Source of the DNA: Cytobacillus firmus
Lineage (GTDB): Bacteria; Bacillota; Bacilli; Bacillales; Cytobacillaceae
Assembly (NCBI RefSeq): GCF_023657595.1
Contig: NZ_CP098323.1
Location: forward strand, 2,876,001-2,940,000
Reading direction: 5' to 3'
DNA length: 64,000 nt
Part shown: positions 1 to 9,700 of the stretch, piece after piece
How the letters are laid out: each line of letters starts with the position of its first letter
Position numbering within the stretch: position 1 is the first letter of the stretch
Made by a program: the position numbers and the translations under genes
Notes under the pieces: model-generated
Seen by the model: the letters and a program-made list of their open reading frames with translations, nothing else
Told to the model about the DNA's origin: nothing
Database searches by the model: none

Positions 1-1281
1 ACTTGGCCAGACAAATGAACTTGTGCTTATGGAGGTAACAGCACCTGGCACTATTTCTTGGTAAGACTTGCACTTCATTTTATCTTTTTCGATAAATGCC
101 TTTCTCCTGTTAGAACTTACATATAAATCTGACTCCACATAACGCTCAATCATCTGGTCACTTCGATATTTAAAGAGAGGCAAAGAACAATATCTTTTCT
201 TCAGTTTGTACTTTTCAGTCAAATAAGTAATTAGTGTTGAATCTACACTGTATAAATCATTTAGAAACTTCAGAGGTTCGGGCTGGTTCTTTATAGCTTT
301 CACTTTATTGATAATGGATTCCTTCTCAAAGTCTAATAGTGTGACGGCTTGTGTGAATTGTAAAATCTCGTCTTGTAAACCAGCTTGGCCATCCTGTCCT
401 TCATCCGAAATATAATAATACAGTGAAATACCTTTTGATTGTTCATCAAACCACCTTAAACTATCACCACCAACATCGATAAGATCTCCGTCCAAATTAA
501 ACAAGAAACAATACCAAAGAAAAAAAGTGAAATCATCACGAGTTAAAGAACTATCAAGAAAGCCCCATTCAACATCCAAAATATGATTTAACGCTGATTT
601 AACCTCATCTTCCAATCTATATGAAAATAGTAAACGCAAATATTTCGTTATGATAACAGGCTCATTTAAAAGAAGTACGAAATCGAACATTTTTTCGTGA
701 TTTTCTTTTAAGAAATTATAAATGGCATCATGAAGATTAGATGACCTAAGTCCAACTAATATATCATAGATACTCTTTATCATATTGTCATATTTCTCAT
801 CAGTGGCTGCTTCTTCTTCTCCAAGAACAATCATCTTTATTAGAGCAAGTAATCTCTTAAATATTTCTCCATTTTGATTAATGATTAGGTGCTGGTTATG
901 ACAAAGCAGATCTAGTATGTAATTTAACATCTCAAAGTTTTTGTCTCTATATAATTTTTCACAGACTGTTAACAATAAAATTGCATCATGGGAGGAACTA
1001 GATAGGAACCATTCATCGATTGCATCATATGTAATTCCACCGCTTAATCGCTCAATAAAATGTGGTAACAAATCATTAAAATTACTCTGAAGCTGAACAC
1101 TAGATTCTGCTTTGGCAATAAGAGTCCTTAAGTTACTGTTCTCCTTCTCAAGTGACTGAATTTTATCTGCTAGTTGTGTTTTTTCTTTCTCTAATGTATT
1201 AATTTGTTGTTCATATGGATGAAGCAACTTACTTATTTCACCCTCCAGTAGTCTCAATATTCTCTCTTTAGCCGCAATCAA
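1..1281 (-). CDS. Unrecognised coiled-coil protein, 3' end beyond window
   Basis: An open frame of about 427 codons runs without a stop from a TTG start at 1281 to the window edge, so the C-terminus is missing. The start is supported by a GGGGGGAG ribosome binding site 6-7 bases upstream. Residues about 5-70 form a heptad-like, Lys/Glu/Gln-rich coiled coil. The rest is helical and hydrophobic-rich with no P-loop, zinc or nuclease motif that I recognise. It follows the SspD-like gene on the same strand, but a terminator-like hairpin lies in the 170-base gap, so it may be only partly co-transcribed. It is not SspE-like (no DUF262 or HNH motif seen). Its position suggests a role in the defence island, but that is inference. 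Confidence 0.7.
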   Translation of the reverse strand, partial: MIAAKERILRLLEGEISKLLHPYEQQINTLEKEKTQLADKIQSLEKENSNLRTLIAKAESSVQLQSNFNDLLPHFIERLSGGITYDAIDEWFLSSSSHDAILLLTVCEKLYRDKNFEMLNYILDLLCHNQHLIINQNGEIFKRLLALIKMIVLGEEEAATDEKYDNMIKSIYDILVGLRSSNLHDAIYNFLKENHEKMFDFVLLLNEPVIITKYLRLLFSYRLEDEVKSALNHILDVEWGFLDSSLTRDDFTFFLWYCFLFNLDGDLIDVGGDSLRWFDEQSKGISLYYYISDEGQDGQAGLQDEILQFTQAVTLLDFEKESIINKVKAIKNQPEPLKFLNDLYSVDSTLITYLTEKYKLKKRYCSLPLFKYRSDQMIERYVESDLYVSSNRRKAFIEKDKMKCKSYQEIVPGAVTSISTSSFVWPS

Positions 1282-1416
1282 AATACTCCCCCCAAAAATA
1301 CTTTAAATAATTTATGGTAAATAAAAAAAGAAAATCAATCAAACGAAGAAAAATTAGTACTTCTCTTTTAAAAAAATACCTAATATGCTTAGCTTAAAAA
1401 ATTATCTTATACAGAA

Positions 1417-1443
1417 AAGGGAAGAACCAGTGGTCCTTCCCTT
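1417..1443 (-). terminator. Intrinsic terminator after sspD-like gene
   Basis: AAGGGAAG and CTTCCCTT arms flank an inner ACCA/TGGT pair; read on the minus strand the hairpin runs into CCCTTTTCTG. It lies just past the stop of the ATP pyrophosphatase gene and separates it from the left-most gene. Confidence 0.6.
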
Positions 1444-1453
1444 CATTCACATT

Positions 1454-2305
1454 TTAAGAATACGAACAAACACAAGGTACAGCATCGTCCTTAATATTAA
1501 GGTACTTCTCCACACCATCTTGTTCCAATTGTTCTCTATATTGTTTTAAAGTGAAAGGACCGCCGTCTTTTTTCAAAATAGATACATCCTTTTCAAAATG
1601 CTCTCTAAAACGTTCTTCCATTTCTTCTTGTTCCTTATATCTATCTGGCCAAATCGCATAAAGTAATGCGTAGTGTTGATATCCGCCTCGAACACATCTT
1701 CCTCCGCAATTAGCATGAGAAAAACCTTTGATCCCTTTAGCAGCAAGATCTGGTCGAACTTCACTTGTAATGTTATACATCCTAGGCAGCTGGATGCCCC
1801 ATTCATTCTCAATAATCCCCTTTATATCAATATCTTCAGTAAAGGTATCAATCATTGGAAATCTTGTTTCAATTGGTTCTAGCGGGTGGTGTTTATAAAA
1901 CTCCGTTAAGTTGTCTGCACGGTGTTTTTCGTGTGGTCCAATTCCAAAATACAAAATTGGCTCAAGGTTTTGTTCATCTCTAAGTTCTTCTAAAAAAGTA
2001 ATGGTTTGATATACTTTCAATTCTTCAGAACATTTAGCTAGACGTGAATTTCCTAAAAATCTATAATCGTAAAATACTTCTTCAGGGGTCCTTCCATCAA
2101 CCCGTTCAGTTATATCAAGACCTATATAATCTGCAACTTCATCCATAAATCTATAGTTATCTTCGTCTTCCCATAATGTATTAGTAAAAAACAAAATACA
2201 ATTTTCACGACCATATTTTTGGACCATGTTATAGGATACGTAGGCGCTAGAAGCCCCTCCACTAAACATGGCAATATGCACTGGTTTACGTGCCAAGGTA
2301 ATCAC
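1454..2305 (-). CDS. sspD: SspD/DndC-like ATP pyrophosphatase (PAPS reductase family)
   Basis: Predicted PP-loop ATP pyrophosphatase that would activate the DNA backbone phosphate for sulfur insertion in phosphorothioate modification. The PP-loop reads MFSGGASSAYVSY near residues 13-25. Cysteines at NCGGRC (about residues 199-204) and a C-terminal PCVC could ligate an iron-sulfur cluster, as known for DndC; this is inference. It lies 3 bases after the SspC-like gene, so it is probably translationally coupled. The GTG at 2305 sits inside the likely ribosome binding site (AGGAAGTGAT), so the in-frame TTG at 2296 is an equally good or better start. The family call is firm; the Ssp assignment comes from the neighbouring DUF4007 and large ATPase genes. 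BREX type 4 BrxP is a related alternative, but no PglZ or BrxL is present. Confidence 0.8.
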   Translation of the reverse strand: MITLARKPVHIAMFSGGASSAYVSYNMVQKYGRENCILFFTNTLWEDEDNYRFMDEVADYIGLDITERVDGRTPEEVFYDYRFLGNSRLAKCSEELKVYQTITFLEELRDEQNLEPILYFGIGPHEKHRADNLTEFYKHHPLEPIETRFPMIDTFTEDIDIKGIIENEWGIQLPRMYNITSEVRPDLAAKGIKGFSHANCGGRCVRGGYQHYALLYAIWPDRYKEQEEMEERFREHFEKDVSILKKDGGPFTLKQYREQLEQDGVEKYLNIKDDAVPCVCSYS

Positions 2306-2308
2306 TTC

Positions 2309-5300
2309 CTATTCTACAAACTCTTTAATTAATAGCAATACGATATTCTCTATCTCTTCCTTAGGGACATTTCTTCCACCATTCTTCAAGATTCTTGCAA
2401 CATTAGTGTGCAATGTTTGAGACTTAGTGGAAAGATTTGATTTCCGTATTACTTTCACTCCATCATCCATCTGAATTTGTACAGAATCAGATGGAGTTTG
2501 AGTTTGCATGTTGATTTTACTAAACTCATAATTTAATTGATTAAAAAACATTTCTTTTGTCTTATCTGACCAGTTTTGCAACTCCACTCCAACAAGATCA
2601 TAAGAAACGTTTTTAACCCATTCCTTAGAATTAATGTTGTTTTTTAGTGACTTAGCAAGCTGATTATCCTTTAATACCGATGGTTGCTGATTTTCAACCC
2701 AGAATTTGAGTTCGCTATAATTACTTACGCCGATCTTATTGCAAATAATATTTTCGACCTCATCTTCTAGGTCTAAATAAACAGTGTTTAACTTATCAAC
2801 CAGGTCCTTCAACAGGACTGGTTGATCTTTAAACTGTTCATATACCTTTTCTAACCCTTCCTTAGGATCTATCTCAGCTAGTCTTATACTATCCTTTAAT
2901 GCTACCAAATTACTATCGATAGTGCGAGTAATTTGTACGTATCTTGGTAGATCACGGAGCCAGTTTAACATTGCAGATATCACTAAAAGAGGTTTATTTA
3001 ACCCTCGGTTTTCGGGATCAATATAATTTCTAAAAATATCTTGTAAATACCCCACAAAGCTATTCATTTCATCTTTAAAATGCATAAAGACATATTGATA
3101 TTGATCCGGTTCACTCACCATTGTATAAATGTGTTCTCCGTTTAATTGGGAAATAAACATTCCGTTTCTATAGAATAAAAGTTGATCCCACTTATCACGA
3201 AGCAAAGCAACAAGCAAGACTGGAATTAACGGTTTTCTAATTCCAAAAGGCTCTTTATTCATTACATTGACAAGCTTATCTAGTGATCCCTCTGAACCTT
3301 TATTTAATTCAAAAAGTAAAGCGCTTCTTAACTCCATTAACTCCTTTGAGGCTATTGACTCAAGAGAGTTTAAGTTTAAACCATTATTTTTAAAGACTGT
3401 AGCATAGATTAAATATTCGGGACCATTTCCTTCAATTCCCAAGTCCTTCTCAAAAGGATTATGCAAAATATGTTCAATTAACTTGTAACCAGCCTTTAAT
3501 TGAACATTGTTAATTTTCCTCCTATTATATCCATCGTTTCGTACTTCTGGTGTTAATGGGTATAGTTCAAACATTAGTTGTGACAATATCTCTTCTAGTT
3601 TTATTTCATTATTAATCTGATAAGTCTTCCCTTTTACAATCCAGGTCAGGTTTTGTGAAAAGTTTAGATATGCATCTAAGTATTTTTTTATATCATAGGT
3701 TAGATCTTCCAAGTGTAACAGTAGTTCTTGTTTTAATTTTTTGTCATTGTTAATTACATCTGGATCATTTATTAATTGTTGCACAATGTACTTAGTGGTT
3801 ACTTTTTCTTCTATTGATCCAAAGGCAATTGGACTAATACAAAATATCGAAGCAGCGTCTTGGTAATTTTCTATACTTTTGATAATAGAATCATATTGAT
3901 TTGAGTCTTCTAGTAACACAAAGTAAATTATTGCATCAGGACTTTTTTGTTCTCTTATCAACACTGGATTAAAATTTCTTTCTAATATTTCTCCACTAGT
4001 CACAATGTTAATCGAAGCAAAACGGGTGATGCTTTTCACATCATTATATTCTCTAGCGAGAAAATACTTTTTAGTAAGGGCTCCTTCTAAAATCTCAATT
4101 TTTTTGGTTTTACTTATTCTGTAATTTGCTGCATTCTCATTAATTAATTCATCAATATTGTATGCACTACCCTCAAACAATTCCCAGTACCCTAAAACTC
4201 TATTGTATCTAATTCCTTTTAATCTCTCTAATTCTGAAAGAGACTTAGCAATTACTTTTTGTTCAGTATCTAGCGCAAAGGATAGCAATTCTGTAGAAAG
4301 TTTGATTCGTCCTTGTAAACCGCATAATTCCCAAAGAGTAATTGTTTGTACAATTTTTAACTTTAACTCATCACTAGTAAGTTCAGGGATCCTTTGAATC
4401 AATTTTTTATAAAGATCCGCTGATTTATCATTTGCTTCAAAACTCTGCTCTTCAAAATTTGGGAAAAAGAAATTAAAAAGCTTATAAGGTAGGTAGTAAC
4501 CAATGTCATTATTTATATGATCAATTAATCCAAATGTATCTGCACTTTCTAGAAACGTAAAAAGTGTTCGTTCATTTTGTCCATAGTGACTTGATAGGAA
4601 TGGCAATAAAAATAAAGCAACCGGATGAACTGGATATGAGTGCTTTACGATTAGATTTTCAATTTCGACTTGGTTTAGTTGAGGAAACATTGCATATTTC
4701 CTTAGCTGCTGAGTAGTGAGATTTTTTTTCTCATCGGTAATACTATCTCTATCAATACTATTAATAACGTTTTCAGCGATCCTATAGAAGGTAGCAGAGT
4801 CACTGTCTATATAATATAATCTAAAACGTTTCTCAATTCTTTGAAACTCATTCTGAAGTTCTTTATCAAAGCTTGAAAAGTAGTGCCGTAAATGTTTATG
4901 GGTAATAAACAAAAGATGAATATTGTCATTATAGTGATCAGTCAACTCAGCTAAGTCTTGTAGATTTTGCATAGTCTCGTTTATTTCATTTCTTTCAATA
5001 CTCTGCAAATATCTTCCGAATTCATCATAAACAATAAATAAACCAATATTTAACTTTTCTATCTCATCAATTATATATTTCATCTGATCTATAAAATCTT
5101 CATTTAAATCAACCAAAAATTCTGCACCAGACGTCAGTTTGGGAAACTCATTCTTGAACCACTCTATTTCAAATTTGTCTTGGCTAAGAATTTCTAATCG
5201 CCATATGTCTATAGACTTGTTTCGTTCCTTTAATAAAGCTTTAAATTGTTTATATGCCTTAGGATAATTCTTTTGCCAGTTTTCAACTGTTTCTAGTATT

Positions 5301-5749
5301 TTTGTCATTACACCAGGGACTATTAACTCAATTCCATTTGATGATAATGTTTTTAATATTGCTGAAAGGATGCTATGTTTAAATTTTCCTTCGTACCCAT
5401 TAAGAACAACAGGATAATATTTTTTATCTAAATCTCGTGATTTGAGTAAACCATTATAAATCTCATCATCTAAAGATGAAAATTTTTGGCTTATTAGAGT
5501 GAAGTCATTATTACTAATACTTTTAGTAACTATTGAGGCCAGTAAAGTACTAAGCATTGATTTCCCAGTACCATAAGGGCCAATGATAATATGTGATCTT
5601 CTAGCACCTGTCGTATTAAAACCACCCAGGATACCGTTCAAGGACTCTGCATGAGAAGGTGTAGGCATATATTTCCTTAAAATCTCTATGTTATCAAGAT
5701 CAAACTTAACGTTTACACTTGATTTGAAATTTGTTGTTTTTGTTATCAT
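2309..5749 (-). CDS. sspC: SspC-like large P-loop ATPase of PT modification module
   Basis: A 1146-residue protein with one clear P-loop NTPase domain at the N-terminus: Walker A GPYGTGKS near residues 58-65 and Walker B-like LFIVYDEFGRYL near residue 240. The remaining ~800 residues are helical without recognised motifs. In Ssp systems SspC is the ATPase that works with the SspB nickase and SspD to place single-stranded phosphorothioates. Here it overlaps the DUF4007 gene by 4 bases (ATGA) and is followed 3 bases later by the PP-loop gene, which is the sspB-sspC-sspD order. The size and domain also resemble BrxC/PglY-type ATPases. The name rests on gene context more than on sequence. Confidence 0.75.
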   Translation of the reverse strand: MITKTTNFKSSVNVKFDLDNIEILRKYMPTPSHAESLNGILGGFNTTGARRSHIIIGPYGTGKSMLSTLLASIVTKSISNNDFTLISQKFSSLDDEIYNGLLKSRDLDKKYYPVVLNGYEGKFKHSILSAILKTLSSNGIELIVPGVMTKILETVENWQKNYPKAYKQFKALLKERNKSIDIWRLEILSQDKFEIEWFKNEFPKLTSGAEFLVDLNEDFIDQMKYIIDEIEKLNIGLFIVYDEFGRYLQSIERNEINETMQNLQDLAELTDHYNDNIHLLFITHKHLRHYFSSFDKELQNEFQRIEKRFRLYYIDSDSATFYRIAENVINSIDRDSITDEKKNLTTQQLRKYAMFPQLNQVEIENLIVKHSYPVHPVALFLLPFLSSHYGQNERTLFTFLESADTFGLIDHINNDIGYYLPYKLFNFFFPNFEEQSFEANDKSADLYKKLIQRIPELTSDELKLKIVQTITLWELCGLQGRIKLSTELLSFALDTEQKVIAKSLSELERLKGIRYNRVLGYWELFEGSAYNIDELINENAANYRISKTKKIEILEGALTKKYFLAREYNDVKSITRFASINIVTSGEILERNFNPVLIREQKSPDAIIYFVLLEDSNQYDSIIKSIENYQDAASIFCISPIAFGSIEEKVTTKYIVQQLINDPDVINNDKKLKQELLLHLEDLTYDIKKYLDAYLNFSQNLTWIVKGKTYQINNEIKLEEILSQLMFELYPLTPEVRNDGYNRRKINNVQLKAGYKLIEHILHNPFEKDLGIEGNGPEYLIYATVFKNNGLNLNSLESIASKELMELRSALLFELNKGSEGSLDKLVNVMNKEPFGIRKPLIPVLLVALLRDKWDQLLFYRNGMFISQLNGEHIYTMVSEPDQYQYVFMHFKDEMNSFVGYLQDIFRNYIDPENRGLNKPLLVISAMLNWLRDLPRYVQITRTIDSNLVALKDSIRLAEIDPKEGLEKVYEQFKDQPVLLKDLVDKLNTVYLDLEDEVENIICNKIGVSNYSELKFWVENQQPSVLKDNQLAKSLKNNINSKEWVKNVSYDLVGVELQNWSDKTKEMFFNQLNYEFSKINMQTQTPSDSVQIQMDDGVKVIRKSNLSTKSQTLHTNVARILKNGGRNVPKEEIENIVLLLIKEFVE

Positions 5750-6624
5750 TTTAATGCCTCTACCTTTCTAGCATATTCATATTCGAGAAACTCTAATGGA
5801 TCTATTTTAGGTATACGTATTGTATCTAGATTATTTGTTCTTGTGAAAGTAATTGGAAATGCAGGATGATGAGTTAGATTTTCTAATACATTTATAACCG
5901 TCGCCCTCTGCAAATTAAATACCTTTCCCCATAGCGCTTCATTTGATATGATCTCTTCAACTGAAATTGTATCGACATTATGTATTTCTTTGTATTTCAG
6001 CAAAACATACATCAAAGCAGAAAGTCCAATTACCTCTGGTTTTCCATTATTTTTATAAACTTGTCCTTTAGATTCTTTGATTAAATCGAGCTTATACAAG
6101 GGGCTTTGAATAACTTCTTCAGGATCATTCTCTGCATGCCCAGCAGTATAAAGTTTTATAAGACAATCTATATCTCTTTTTAGAGATTTATCTGAGATCT
6201 TCTTTTCTTCATTACTGTTAACCCACTTGATAAATTCTATTAGCACTTCATCCTTAGAAATAACTGTTTGATTTAGAATATTAAAGAACCAATACCAAGC
6301 AGTACTCGGCTCCTTACTCGATGACAGGTGATAGTGTATGATTGAAGCTGAATCACTAAATTGAATAAACCTATCAAATTTATATAATATCTCACCAAAA
6401 TGTGTAATATTATATACTTTTTTTCGCTCAGAATTAAATTGCTCCTCAGCAACCCTTGTTGCTAAAACCCAATATCTTAATGATTGAACCATGTTTTTAC
6501 CTAAGCCAATTTTTTCGAATGCTTCTTTATCATAAAAAAACCTTGAATCTTCTTTAATGTTTCTAATTCCTTTATTTAACCATCTATCCCTTAGATAAAA
6601 GCTTTGATGTTGACCGTAACCCAT
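5746..6624 (-). CDS. sspB: SspB-like DUF4007 protein (PT-modification nickase)
   Basis: A 292-residue protein that I recognise as the DUF4007 family from its N-terminus (GQHQSFYLRDRWLNKGI, then an F-YDKEAF--IGLGKNMV block). DUF4007 proteins occur as SspB, the DNA nickase of the single-strand phosphorothioate system. The start has an AAAGGGA ribosome binding site. The stop overlaps the ATG of the SspC-like gene (ATGA), so the two are translationally coupled. The gene is separated by 132 bases from the SspH-like gene upstream; that gap contains two perfect hairpins. DUF4007 family membership is fairly sure; nicking activity is family knowledge, not visible here. Confidence 0.78.
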   Translation of the reverse strand: MGYGQHQSFYLRDRWLNKGIRNIKEDSRFFYDKEAFEKIGLGKNMVQSLRYWVLATRVAEEQFNSERKKVYNITHFGEILYKFDRFIQFSDSASIIHYHLSSSKEPSTAWYWFFNILNQTVISKDEVLIEFIKWVNSNEEKKISDKSLKRDIDCLIKLYTAGHAENDPEEVIQSPLYKLDLIKESKGQVYKNNGKPEVIGLSALMYVLLKYKEIHNVDTISVEEIISNEALWGKVFNLQRATVINVLENLTHHPAFPITFTRTNNLDTIRIPKIDPLEFLEYEYARKVEALK

Positions 6625-6645
6625 AAGTAAATCCCTTTCTATTTC

Positions 6646-6665
6646 ACTGGAGGAAATCCTCCAGT
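6646..6665 (-). repeat. 8-bp perfect hairpin in sspB leader
   Basis: ACTGGAGG and CCTCCAGT are separated by 4 bases, about 25 bases ahead of the DUF4007 start. There is no U-tract on the minus strand, so it is more likely a leader or processing hairpin than a terminator. Confidence 0.5.
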
Positions 6666-6719
6666 AGCTTTTTAATCGTTAAAGAAGGCACCTAGATCTA
6701 CTAGATGCTAAAGAGGAGG

Positions 6720-6739
6720 GGCTGAAAATTTTTTCAGCC
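6720..6739 (-). repeat. Perfect inverted repeat between sspH and sspB
   Basis: GGCTGAAAA and TTTTCAGCC are separated by two bases, 17 bases past the stop of the translocase gene. The following minus-strand bases (CCTCCTC) are not U-rich, so termination would be weak. It may tune expression of the modification genes relative to the restriction genes (inference). Confidence 0.5.
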
Positions 6740-6756
6740 ACCTGTTTTTCAGATTC

Positions 6757-9700
6757 TTATTCTTTATTGAAGTATTTAAGTAGAGCTCTTCTTACTTTTG
6801 GAGTTAAGAAAGGACTCTTTCCTCTTTCTATATTACCATATAATTTTGCCAAAAAATCGCCTTTCCCGGCAAGTTTTTCAGCACCTGACTCATCAAGAAT
6901 TATATTTGAAGCAGTCGCATCAGATGCTCTTAAGGCTAATCTTGCACCTAAGTTATTTCGTATATTGGTGTTAATAATATCTGCTTTAGGATTTTGAGTA
7001 CAAATAATCAAATGAATTCCTGCTGCACGTGCTTTCTGACCCAATCTCATTATCGCATTTTCCACTTGCTTTTTCATATCAGCATCTTGAGTCATAAAAT
7101 CAGCAAATTCATCAAAAACCAATACAATTCTAGGCATTCTTTCATTTACTTCTGTAATATACTCGTCTAAGTTAGTTACGCCTTCCTTTGCAAACTTGGT
7201 ATATCTATCTTCCATTTCATTTACTAAATATTGCAGTACGTTGACAGCTTCTCCTAAATCTGTAATTACATCACGTGTATGCTGCTTGCCTTCGTAAATA
7301 GTAAACTCAACTTTTTTAGGATCAATGAACATAAACTGAACTTGTTCTGGACTATATAAACACATCATACCTAGAATTATAGAATTCAGAGTAACACTTT
7401 TACCACTTCCCGTAGTACCGCCCGTCAACAAGTGTGGAGACATCGAATTCGAGAAATCCATAAATAAAACATTATTAAGTGGATCTAACCCTAAAGGAGC
7501 AACTAAATTTGTAGAATTAATTTTACTACTTAGTTGGTGCCTAGTTAAAGCCATAAACTTTTCGAAATAAATGGTTTCAGGTTCATCACGAATAATATCT
7601 ATTTTCATACCTTTATTTATAAATATATGAGGTTCTGTAGAGAGCCCTAGCCAAATTTGAATGTCCTTTGAACGAGACAAAATTTTATTAGCAGGGAGGT
7701 CAGCTGGTAAATCTAATTCAAACCTTATTACGGAAGAGCCAATTATAGCTTCTTTTATATTTAGATGTATCCCATTCTGGTTGAAATTGTGCTTTAACTT
7801 TCTGATATATTGGTCTTTTAACTGATCAATATTGCTATCTTCAATTTCATACTCAAGCGTGATGCCTTCTAAAGCTTTTACTTCAGGATATTGTTGGTCT
7901 TCAGGTAATAAGTTAGGTGTTACTTCCTCACTTGATTCATGAGCCTCAGATCCACTTGGTACATCAGACTCTTCATTATCAGAAGTAACTTCTTGCCTAC
8001 CAGTATCAGATATTGTTTCTTCAGGTTCAGTCATGTCTTCAGAACTGTCTTTTTCGATTGTATCTCCTAACTTTTCTCTTTCAACATTAGAATTATCATC
8101 TTCTAATGTTAACTGTAATATTTCTTTTTCACTTTCAGCTATTACCAACTCTTCGTAAGCAGGTATTTCAGCCTCACTGGCTTTTAACTGTTCTAGGATA
8201 TATGCTCTTGTATAAATATAGTTTTTTATATTTGAATCTAATTGGTCAACGAATATACATTCATCAACTTTCTCAAAATTAAATTCAGTAAGGTTTGAAG
8301 TATAGCAATAAACATCTACTCTTCCTTCAATACTAACTTTAATTTTGTCTCCATTAATATGTTGAAACTCCTTCAATAATTGGACATTTTCAGGAGAATA
8401 AGCACTTCTCTCAATGAAATATTGGATTAATTCATCTCTCCAGTAATCACTATCAAGTTGTTTTTTCTCAAAATTAAACAACTTATTATAGAGACTCATC
8501 CCAGTTTTTATTTGCTTAAGGGCATCAAAACGCTCTTTATCAAAGATATTGTGATTTACAAACTTTAATTCAACTAGCTCAAAACTCAATTCTAAAGTAT
8601 CATCTATCTTTTCAATTGTAGTCAAAACCAAATCCGGTCGACGTTTATTACTTGAAAACCAAGGAAGATCATCACAAACAGCCCATACTCGAAGCTTATT
8701 ATATGTCTCTTCTTCATTATTAGTTGAGAGATAGGTTGCAAGCATTTCATGTGCAAACTTACCACGCCCAATTGTTTTAAGGACTAAGCCACCTGATACG
8801 TCCTTAACCTTGTTTACAGCATCAACAATGCTGTCTCGAGAGATTTTTTCGTTTTTCATTATAGATACTAGCTTCCTATGCAATCTGTCATAGTAAGCAT
8901 AATCTGTTGTTTGCTGACTAAGTTTCCTAATATATTCAGAAGAAGAAACAATTAATTTATACTGGTTGTTTTTCCCTGCTTTTGGTTTATATTGAATGAT
9001 ATTTGCCTGGCTTGAAGTTTTGGTTAATAATGTCTTGTCTAAGTAACGGTCTAAAATCATAGTCCAGTTAAATTTTCTATGCATCATATCAATCAAAGAA
9101 TTATGATTGATATTGTTTATTGAAATGATGTTTTTTAAGACATTTAATTCATCTTTTGATGGCATTGCGCTAGATTGAATAATATATTGTAATTGATAAA
9201 AGCTTTGTAGAGTATTTGGTAAATGCTCACTAACAAAACTAATCCTTTTTACGGCCTCATCACTTTTTAAAGGCTCTTTATATATGGTCTCAAACCAGAA
9301 TGTAGTCTCTTTTGGTTTAACTCTTTCAAGTTGATAACTAATTTGATTTCCTTGACTAAAGTAATCAGCTAGAACAACTAAATCAGCATCAATCATCATT
9401 TTTTCCACTTGAGAAAAGATTTCGTTAACCGTTTTACCTGATATCACATTTATTTCCACCTTTGGAAACTTGCTTTCGTACTCAGGCTTTGTAAAATCTT
9501 CTTTTTGTTCTAACCATTTATTTAGTTGATAATGAAGCTTAGAAGCATTTTCACTATGCACAGTAAAACGCAATTTCTTAACCTTTGTCTTAGAGAAAAT
9601 GGACTCCACACACTTTTTTACTACTTCTGAACTTTGGCAGTAAAGCATACAGATATCCATACCATCTTTGGCATATGGATATACCTCTAAATAATTCTTT

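Noticed and set aside
1454..6624. BREX type 4 locus
   Set aside because: A PAPS reductase-like protein and a large ATPase fit, but no PglZ or BrxL is present and the DUF4007 plus F-G-H genes fit Ssp better.
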